DNA from: Ehretia macrophylla
Taxonomy: Eukaryota > Streptophyta > Magnoliopsida > Boraginales > Ehretiaceae
Direction of reading: 5' to 3'
Assembly: GCA_037974665.1 (NCBI GenBank)
Contig: CM075783.1
Span: 11,041,262 to 11,105,261 of the forward strand
Length of the DNA: 64,000 nt
Part shown: positions 56,260 through 64,000 of the stretch, piece after piece
Layout of the letters: each line of letters opens with the position of its first letter
Position numbering within the stretch: position 1 is the stretch's first letter
Program-made: the position numbers and the translations under genes
Notes under the pieces: model-generated
Database searches by the model: none
Told to the model about the DNA's origin: nothing
What the model saw: the letters and a program-made list of their open reading frames with translations, nothing else

Positions 56260-58555
56260 ATATTAGTCCATGTTGATAATCAAAACTGGTTGGGTGCTTC
56301 CCGAGTTGCCCTGCAAAAGAAACGAGTGTGGATTTCATCCACGTAAGCAGTCCGAAACTTAAGTTAGTATTCTACTGAGAATAATGACGAGAATTTAGAA
56401 CATATGGTGTGTAGTATGCAAATCATAAGTTTATTTTTTTTGTGAGTGGGGTTTCCATATTTATACCTTTCCATGTGACAGTATTCCAGATTTTATGAGA
56501 TCCTGTCGCTTTGCCACCAGGTCAGGTGAACGGTCAGGTCTTGGGATAATGAATGGTCGGACCTTGGGCTAATGGACGTAGGTCGATGTAGCCGACGTAG
56601 TTGCAACTTTAGCATAGTTGGGTCTTGATTGCATTTAATATTTTGGATTGTTCAATTGAAGGTCGGGTGGTCTATTTACCTTTAATAGTTGCCCCCCAAT
56701 TCCTTGAGTTCAGTATGCAGTCTAGGAATCCCTTGTATTGCGGAATAGTTTCTTCAGCAAGATCTCCTTCAAGTTCGAAACGTTAAATGCTCATCAATAC
56801 TGGGTTGGGATGTGACCAAGTGGCCTGCCTTGATAGGTTGATGTCAGCCCACTACTCTAGAAAATCTGGGCCATTGATTTTCCCGCCCATTCTTTCTTCT
56901 ATAAATAGGGCCATTCTTCAAATCATTTCAACACTTTTTTCTCTCAAAATTCTCTCCGACCTTTACTGTTTTTCTCGGCATTCTACTTCATCTGAGCTCT
57001 AGTAACTTCTCTTCTTGCTTTTTAGGTATGTTCTTTTTCCTCTTTCTTTCTTTTCTATGGCTTGATCAAATTCAGAAATCGACTCCCGAATTGAACCTGT
57101 TTATTCTTATGACCACGGGGGTGGTGTGGGGAACATCATTGATAGCATGCCCGAGATCAACGCGATCCTTGATGATCCCAACCCTATGACCCCAACACAA
57201 GTTTTCGAGGGTCTAAAAAATTTAGAGGTTGAGCCTAGTCCTCTTGCTGATAGACTTTTTAAGAATGCCCCCTCACAACTGTCCTCATAAGACAAATTCC
57301 AGCCTCTGGGCCCTTCTCTGACTCTTTTCCATCTCGCTTAAAACCTTGCACAAATGCAAGGGTGAGCTAGGTAGTCAGGTCCGACCCCACCCATTTTGCC
57401 ATACCAACAATTCAGCCTCCCTCTTCTGAGGATATTCTCGTTCTAGGTTATTCATCACATGTTATTGATGGCGACGATGATGATGACGATGAGCCATTCG
57501 ATGCCATGGACCGACCTCCTCTCAAAGACACATACTCTTGGATCCTTAAGCTTATGAAAAATAGCCTTTTCCTGGAAACGTTAAGGTCCGTATGGCCGAG
57601 CTCGAAGATAGGGCCTATTGCCCAAGGGAGGGAAAAATAGGATTTATTACGATACCCTCCAGTTCCTCTACTTCCCATTTTTACAAGTATATTGTTGACA
57701 TCCTCAATTTCTTCGACCTGTGCCCTAGTCAACTGGTCCCGAACAGTTGGTGTATGGTCATCGCCTTCTATATATTTGTCAAAAACCTTAGTCAGCAACG
57801 ATCCACCGACCTACTCGCCAACGTCTTTACACTCAAGGCCAATGGGCATTACTGGTACTACTTCACCGCCTACCCGCACTCTGACATATTCCAGTCTGAA
57901 ACTTGGCCCTCATGAAATAAGGGATGATACCATAATTTTTTTTTTTGTGAAGTCCCCGAGGCCTTAGGTTGTTAGGACAACATGGCACATCTTACCCGAA
58001 CCCTACCCCAATCCTCTCGAGTTCACCTTTAACCTCGAGGTTTTTCCCAACACTCTTTCGACTATGGGGCCCATCAATAGGAATGACCTCGTCAGCCTTG
58101 AGGAGGTCATTTCCTCGGGAATGTATGATGAGCTTGTGGAGGTGCACGTTGAGAGGGGTAAAAACCTTGCGACCTCCTCTCCTCATAATGGTGAGGACTT
58201 ATGGCTCAATTATACCTTTTTTTTTCTTCTTTAAAAACTAATTCTGACTAGTTTTTTTCATTTTCGCAGAGATGAAGATGGCTCAAAAGCTTGAGGCTCA
58301 TCGTTAGAGGAAGAGATTCGAATCTCATACTACTAAGACGGCGTTAGTCTCGAGCTCAACTATTAGTGCCAGCAAAGTTCCCGGCAGTGGTTAAAGCTTA
58401 AAGGTATTGGCCGACACCGGTGTTGGGGGGGATAGCGGCGGTCTAGTCCACGTTGACCTCACCCAGGTAGATGATCTTCCTGCCCTGGTCCCTCCTCACA
58501 AGCTGATACTCCCCACTTGGGCAAGCCTCAAACTTGTGCCATGAAAAGGTAAAGT
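56260..58555 (+). pseudogene. Decayed mobile-element gene, 'putative gypsy type transposon' family-like
   Basis: A promoter-like part with a TATA box (CTATAAATAGGGCC near 56900) precedes coding remnants: MPEINAILDDPNPMTPTQVF (about 57150), then YIVDILNFFDLCPSQLVPNS (about 57685-57745) and GHYWYYFTAYPHSDIFQSET, resembling the plant family with the pattern 'LNFFGL.P.QL.PNSWR' (PF04195-like), and a later VISSGMYDELVEVHVERGKN (about 58105). It is broken in many places. The copia LTR at 58556 interrupts its 3' part. The assignment rests on recalled family patterns. Confidence 0.55.
56898..56907 (+). promoter_or_regulatory. TATA box before the decayed element gene
   Basis: TATAAATAGG, followed about 40-60 bases later by a CT-rich leader (TTTTTTCTCTCAAAATTCTC). 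Confidence 0.5.
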
Positions 58556-60429
58556 TGTTGGGAATTGTATGCCCTAAATACCACTAGCACTAAGACATCT
58601 CAGTAAAGGGATATTATTACAATTAATAATCAATGCATCTTACATGAGCATCTTTATACTCTTATTATATTCTCTTTATATATGCATGCTAAAGCTCATT
58701 GATTTGAGTGAATGGCATATGTGCGTGGTGATTTGCACATAAGGTATATGCCACGAGGCTTGAATCTAAACTATAGGTTCATAACCGTATAGTGAAGTTG
58801 AGCATTTCATTATGGAAGGTTATAATGAGAAAGTTTCCTATTTGGTAGGGTGACCTACCTTGGTCATTGGAAGGGCTTTCCGGACTTTTCTCATTAGTGC
58901 ATGAGAGTACATTGAATTGGACCATGGTAGATGTAATCTCTATAAAAGTACTATTGCTCGTATGAGATCAGAAACATCTCAAGCAACTAAGAGACAAATA
59001 CTCTAGTTTTTGAGCATATGTAGATGACCAATGAACTCAAGGACACGTGTTTTGATTCACTATGGGTGAGATCTTATATAGGTCAATAGCTTTGTGTTTT
59101 GGATATATGGACTTGACTAGTTGGCACATACATATGTGTCAAGTCATTCTATGCCATCTTAATTGCTGGGTTATAACCCTTTTGTGACATCCTATTAGTC
59201 ATCAGAACCTAAGTACTTAATAATATTGTCAACCGGGACTATATTTAGATATTGAACTTGTGTGCCACTCCCTGGATCAAGAGAATAGTATATAGATGAT
59301 GATTATTAGAGGATTAGAGGCACAAAGAATAGTGGTAATCAATAAAGGTTCATAGTACAAGGTTAAGACCTAATATTGATTGCGGGTTCTACATAGAATG
59401 GCATTTTGGTCTTTTATACTTAGTAGGTCGAAGACAAAGGTCAAACATTGTTTGACTAAAATCTGAGGAATCAATATTGATTCTAGAGTGCAGTCATAGC
59501 TCTTTAGTAGAATGAACTAAGGTAAAATGAATAAAATGCAGCTAAGGTCTAGCAGGGGCATTTTAGTCATTTTAGAGCTAGGGTGAATATGTCTTTTGAT
59601 CCCTCTTCTAGCTAATTTTCATATTGGTAAGAACACTTTCCTTTTCTCTAAGAATGGTGTATGGAGTGTGTATTTAGCAAAAGGAAGTCATGTAGATGGA
59701 TTAGGAAAGTATGAAGATAGAATTGTAGGCTAGCTATTGTTATAGGACTCTTTATTTTATGGATTTATCTTTATTTCTTTAAAGATATGGAAATTCATAA
59801 ATATAAATAAAGAGATAATGCAATAGATTATCTAGCATATTATCTGCATTAATATTGTGGACAACTTGCAGTCCAGACATATTATTATATGCAAATGCAA
59901 TTCCTAGGTCTCCTAATACTCCTAAAACACATGAATCAGTTAGGACTCTTGCTAAGCTAATACATGGTCAACAAAAAGGAAAAGATGAAGATTTTTTTCA
60001 CCATTTTTTTCTCTTGAAAGAACACCACACGACCAAAGAGAGAAAAAATGAGAGTGATTCCTCCCACACAAATACCACTAAAGCTTGGAATTATAATAGA
60101 AGAGAAGATCAATTGAGTCTTCTCCTTTAGCTGCGAGTTTCTTCTTCCATTGGTGTGGCACTCTAGGCGAAGGCAATTAAGGAAGAGTGGCATACACTCG
60201 TTGTAGCCATAGCGTGGTGAGCATATTGTAGTGTTGAGTTTTGATGCCAACACTTAGGGTAATGAAATTTGTCCGCAAAATTTAAACAGCGTTATACGCA
60301 TATATGCTAACATGTTTTATATGTGTTTGCTTGGTTTTCTTTTTTTGTTGTTTCTGCTACCATAGATTACCTTTTTGATGCTCGAAATCATTAGTAATCT
60401 AGGTAATAGAACCCTGGTAATAATCATCA
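58556..60429 (+). repeat. 5' LTR of an Angela-like Ty1/copia element, 1.87 kb
   Basis: Begins TGTTGGGAATTGTATGCCC, close to the start of the BARE-1/Angela LTRs, and ends AATAATCATCA just before the primer binding site. The length also fits that lineage. The flanking 5 bases before it are AAAGT; the other LTR is not in the window. Confidence 0.8.
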
Positions 60430-62200
60430 AGTGGTATCAGAGCCACGCCAAACGCAATACATGTTAAAACATAGCATTAGAATTGCTGGAGAACGCTAGA
60501 AATTCCATTGATTGACGGACTGTTTAGGCTAAGTCGCAGACTGATTTTACATGCTACAAATGTGTGGGATTACTGCATGATAAATGAAGTTACTAACCCT
60601 TGTTTTGCAGCCCATAACAAACCCTCCTTCATGGTTAGATTGTATGATAATGATATGGTTCTAATTTTTCAGCTTTAATAATTTAATGTATGATTATTGG
60701 ATTGGTGGTTTATCCAATCCATTTGTAATCTTTAAATTGTTTTGTATAACTGAATGTAAGCTTCATTATGAAGCATAGGGCCATGTGTAATAGATAGGTT
60801 TGTTGTATTTTGTAATTCTATTACGCATATGCTTGTACATGCCAAGAATCATACGAGCCATGCCAAGGAAGCAGTGAGATTTTTTGCGGGCTGTTTTGAT
60901 ATTTTTCTCAAGCAACCAGTGGTGGTTTCGAGGCTTTTTCATGGCTGACCAGACCCTCCAAGGGTGGTAGAGGGGTGACGTGTGGTGGAGGAGGAATTCT
61001 ATTGGCAATAGGACACTTGGTTGATCATCCAAAGTAAAGAGTCATAGATTGTGCGATTTTGGCTTCCACAAGGACTCTTGCAGATTTTGGTGAGAGAATG
61101 AGTCTTGATTGTGATTAAGATGAGATTCTCATTCCTAAAATGGAAAGCTCCAAGAACAAAAACTTCCATTGCCCAAAATGGAAAGTATAGGAAACCATCA
61201 AGGAAAGGACATGGTGTTTGGATGAATGTCTTTACTTTTCAAAATTGTGTATGATATTTTATTTTGAACGGATATATAGACATAAAACACCTAGTAGCAT
61301 GGCCAATCATTAAGATTTAAAAATGGCTAAATCCTAGAGAACCTTAATTAGGTGTGGCTAGTTAATGATTAATTGAATCGCCACCTAGATCAACATAGTT
61401 TGAGGCTATCGATTTGAAAATTGGTTAGGGAGATGCCCTTAGAAACCAAACATTAACTTGATACCTAACTTGCCTTACTTAATCCTGAATAGGTATGTGA
61501 CTATTGCAATTAAAGGTAAAGTTTTAAAATCAAGGATTTAAAGATCGAACTTGCTTAGATTTAAAACTTAAAGATTAAATTGCAAAGACTAGTTACAAGT
61601 AAAACCCTTAGGACAAAAGATCAAATGGGAGAGGGTATATGGAAAGAACCTCATGGCTTTCTGTTTTGATCTATGCTAGTAGTGGGAGGCTATCTAAGCT
61701 CACTCGCGTGTGGGCATTCCCTTCAGAGGGTAGTCTTCAACTAAGATATAGTAAGATAAACTAGAATGAGTTTCAATCAAAGTATTAATGGAAGTAACCA
61801 CCCTTTTGGTGGGGATTTTTTGTCAAAGATCGCTTCATATAATATTGATTAGGGTTAACTACCCTTGGTAGGCTCTGATCAAGAATATTCTAAGTGAAAA
61901 AGGCCTCATGGAAAAATGGTTAAAACTCTTGACATTGAAAAATAATATCATTCTTTCGGAGTTCTTGCTATTTTTTCAGGGACGCCAAACATAAATAAGT
62001 GATTTGAATATCATTGGAAGGGCTGCCATCCAGATGGTAATATTTCAAATAAGTATAACTTAACTTAATCAAAACTGTAACATGACCACCCTTTCGGTGG
62101 ATTGTTGTGAGTAGGATTAAGACACTGAGAAAGGGTTCAACTACTAAAATCAAAGATTAGATATCAAAAGATTATGAATGTTGTTGGGTGTAATATTGAT
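60430..62200 (+). mobile_element. Copia-like interior with primer binding site, non-coding
   Basis: TGGTATCAGAGCC at 60432-60444 is a tRNA-iMet primer binding site. No Gag or Pol similarity follows over nearly 2 kb, so this is probably a non-autonomous (LARD-like) derivative. From 61.7 to 62.1 kb short perfect stem-loops recur (61798-61812, 61859-61871, 62026-62037, 62086-62100). The right boundary is not clear. Confidence 0.6.
60432..60444 (+). promoter_or_regulatory. Primer binding site of the copia-like element
   Basis: TGGTATCAGAGCC, complementary to initiator tRNA-Met, directly after the LTR. Confidence 0.93.
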
Positions 62201-63004
62201 ATATTATTTCATCTCCTTTTCATTTAAATTTTGTTAGTTCTTGAGTAATTTATGAGCAATGTGATTGGTTCCATGTTTATTTTGCGATGTAGGTGAATTA
62301 TATAAGAAGACATGGATTTGGAAGCCAAGATTGAGGAAAAATGAACAAGGGCAAGCTTTTATGCAACTGGTGAAGAGATTGAAGAAAAAATAGAAGTAGC
62401 GTAGTCATAGTGCAGCTGCGCAACGTTGCAGGAAATTTAAGGGTAATTTTGTAAAAAGGTGTGAAAAGAAGAAAACCATATGACAAAAGAAGAGATGAGA
62501 CATTGAAAAAAGGAGATTATTTTCTGGCGGCTATTTTTATGAGCAAAGAGGACATTTTGGAGAGGAGAAAATGCAAGAAAACACAAGATTGACGAGGAAG
62601 GACAAAGGAGATATGAGATTTCGCCACGACTTTCTTGAGATTTCTAGTTTTTCTCTCTCTCTCATCATGAACTTTAATATATTTTGAATTTTATTTACAT
62701 TTATGAGTTCCTAGATTACTTTTCTAGGGCTACGATATAGCTCGATTTTGATTACTCGAATTATGTTGAATTGATTAATTGATTGATTGTTCTATTTTTA
62801 TGCTGAGTATTTCATATTACACTTAATGCTTGTGATTATCTGGCCAATAATTGCTTGTTTTGGGGTTTGGTTTGAGACTAAGAGATGATTACTAGACTAT
62901 ACCATGTGTGGAGTACCACTAAATTGTCATAAGCTAGAGATAGTTATGAGATCTAGAGCAACGTGTAAATTTCTAGGGTTTAATGCATTCCATAAGTTCA
63001 CAGT
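62201..63004. other. Unassigned, leader-like sequence
   Basis: A purine-rich part (62310-62640) followed by TTTCTCTCTCTCTC and an AT-rich part. It has the look of a transcribed leader, perhaps of another retroelement, but I see no coding similarity and no boundary. Confidence 0.3.
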
Positions 63005-64000
63005 TGTCATGCCCCAACTCGACCCTTCCTACGATCAGTCAGAATGTAACGAAATTTCAGCAGCATAACGACAGTAACATGAACATCAGGGCTCTAAACC
63101 AACCCTTAAGAATAACATACATCAAACTCCATAAGTCACCAACCAACTCCACAATCAAATTAACAACATACAACGCAACCATTTCATACATTAAACATTC
63201 TTTCATCAACTCTTTCATAGTTATGCGCCTCCATTCCAACATAATACATTTACTATATAATATATACTTCCAAAATAGATTATAGCCCACCTAGCAACCT
63301 AATCATGTTCCAAAACAAGATTACTAAGCTAGCAACATTTAATCTACTATCTTTACAACATCCTATATAACATGAACTTTTAAGTGAAATACAAGACAAC
63401 TAAGTTTAATATACAATATAACAAAAGAGTACAACATCATATATCAGGGACAAGACTCTGGCACATAGGACTCGTCCACATATGACACATTATCCTCTTC
63501 TGGAGGCACGTACCCGTAACCTGGATCAACTTCACCTGTATGCATGCAATAATTGAGAATGAGCTTATATAAAACAAGCCCAGTGAGGATTTGATAGATC
63601 TCTAATAATATTTACTATACTCCTTGAAAATCATCCTTTGAGCAGTAAACACACAATGAACATCAATATCATTATAAATGCAACAATAGCAATAATTGTA
63701 AACACACAACAAGGATACGATACATTTGCTGATGAAGCTCCATATACCATTCAATGCTCAACAACTCCTCCAAACTTAATGACACAAACCTGAGGTACCT
63801 TGACCTAGACCTACACCCCATGGCCTTTCCGCCCATGCGAGATAGGGATTAGCCATGATAACTGTGCCAGCAGCCCGGGATGCCTCCCGAGGAGACACAA
63901 CATTATCAAAGCTCACAACAATGGGACTCAATTCGAGAAGTCAACAACATTGGTTGCTCGATTCCCGACTCATAATAACAATAATAATTCCAATTCAAGA
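63005..64000 (-). repeat. LTR related to element B, runs off the window
   Basis: TGTCATGCCCCAACTCGACC, then TACGATCAGTCAG, aligns with 30703 onward through CGACAGTA and the C/T-rich CCATTCCAACAT blocks, at clearly lower identity than the two LTRs of B to each other. Minus orientation, so 63005 is its 3' end. It contains the conserved hairpin. Confidence 0.88.
63561..63581 (-). other. Conserved LTR hairpin, B-related LTR
   Basis: Minus strand GGGCTT pairs with AAGCTC across a 9-base loop, preceded by CACT. Confidence 0.55.

Overview
The window is nuclear DNA from a flowering plant, most likely a eudicot. It is AT-rich repeat-dominated DNA carrying Tekay-type chromovirus LTR retrotransposons, Angela-like Ty1/copia LTR DNA, CACTA, hAT and Mutator-like DNA transposons, and only three decayed host gene pieces. 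I cannot name the species. I see no intact host protein gene, rRNA gene, true tRNA gene, CRISPR array or organelle DNA.

Layout. 1-6785: the 3' part of a Tekay-like element with its LTR, sitting in an older LTR of another family. 6786-10530: a T-rich stretch, a 107-bp tandem repeat and a decayed CACTA TNP2 transposase that lacks an intron its relative has. 10600-18850: the only host-like stretch, with two tandemly duplicated, broken major-latex-protein (MLP, Bet v 1 family) genes, a fragment of a TOM1-like VHS gene, two or three copia-like LTRs, small MITE-like repeats, and a hAT element with a perfect 8-bp target duplication and two tRNA-like modules.

18857-53542 is a single nest whose layers can be separated by target-site duplications. 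The outer LTR element D (minus strand, TSD AGAAA) holds element C (plus strand, TSD TGGAC, 21680-38437) in its interior and a 12.3-kb CACTA element (TSD GAC, 40847-53182) in one LTR. Element C in turn holds a solo LTR (25744-28374) and a fairly recent Tekay-like element B (30703-38390, minus strand). LTR divergence judged by eye falls from outside to inside, as the nesting requires. C and D look non-autonomous, with long LTRs and little or no coding DNA.

The CACTA element carries two linked genes, a multi-exon TNP2-like transposase and a five-exon Transposase_24/TNPA-like partner, flanked by subterminal motif arrays. Both genes have several premature stops, so this copy probably could move only with help. 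Right of the nest lie a Mutator-like foldback element with about 0.5-kb arms and a 9-bp TSD (53716-55150), a decayed gene resembling the 'putative gypsy type transposon' family (56.3-58.5 kb), an Angela-like copia LTR with PBS and a non-coding interior (58556 to about 62.2 kb), and an LTR related to element B running off the window (63005-64000).

The most interesting signals are a hairpin at one fixed place in several different LTR families whose paired bases differ in a compensating way, an internal copy of the CACTA 5' terminus that could define a shorter transposon, and the precise absence of an intron in one of the two TNP2 copies.
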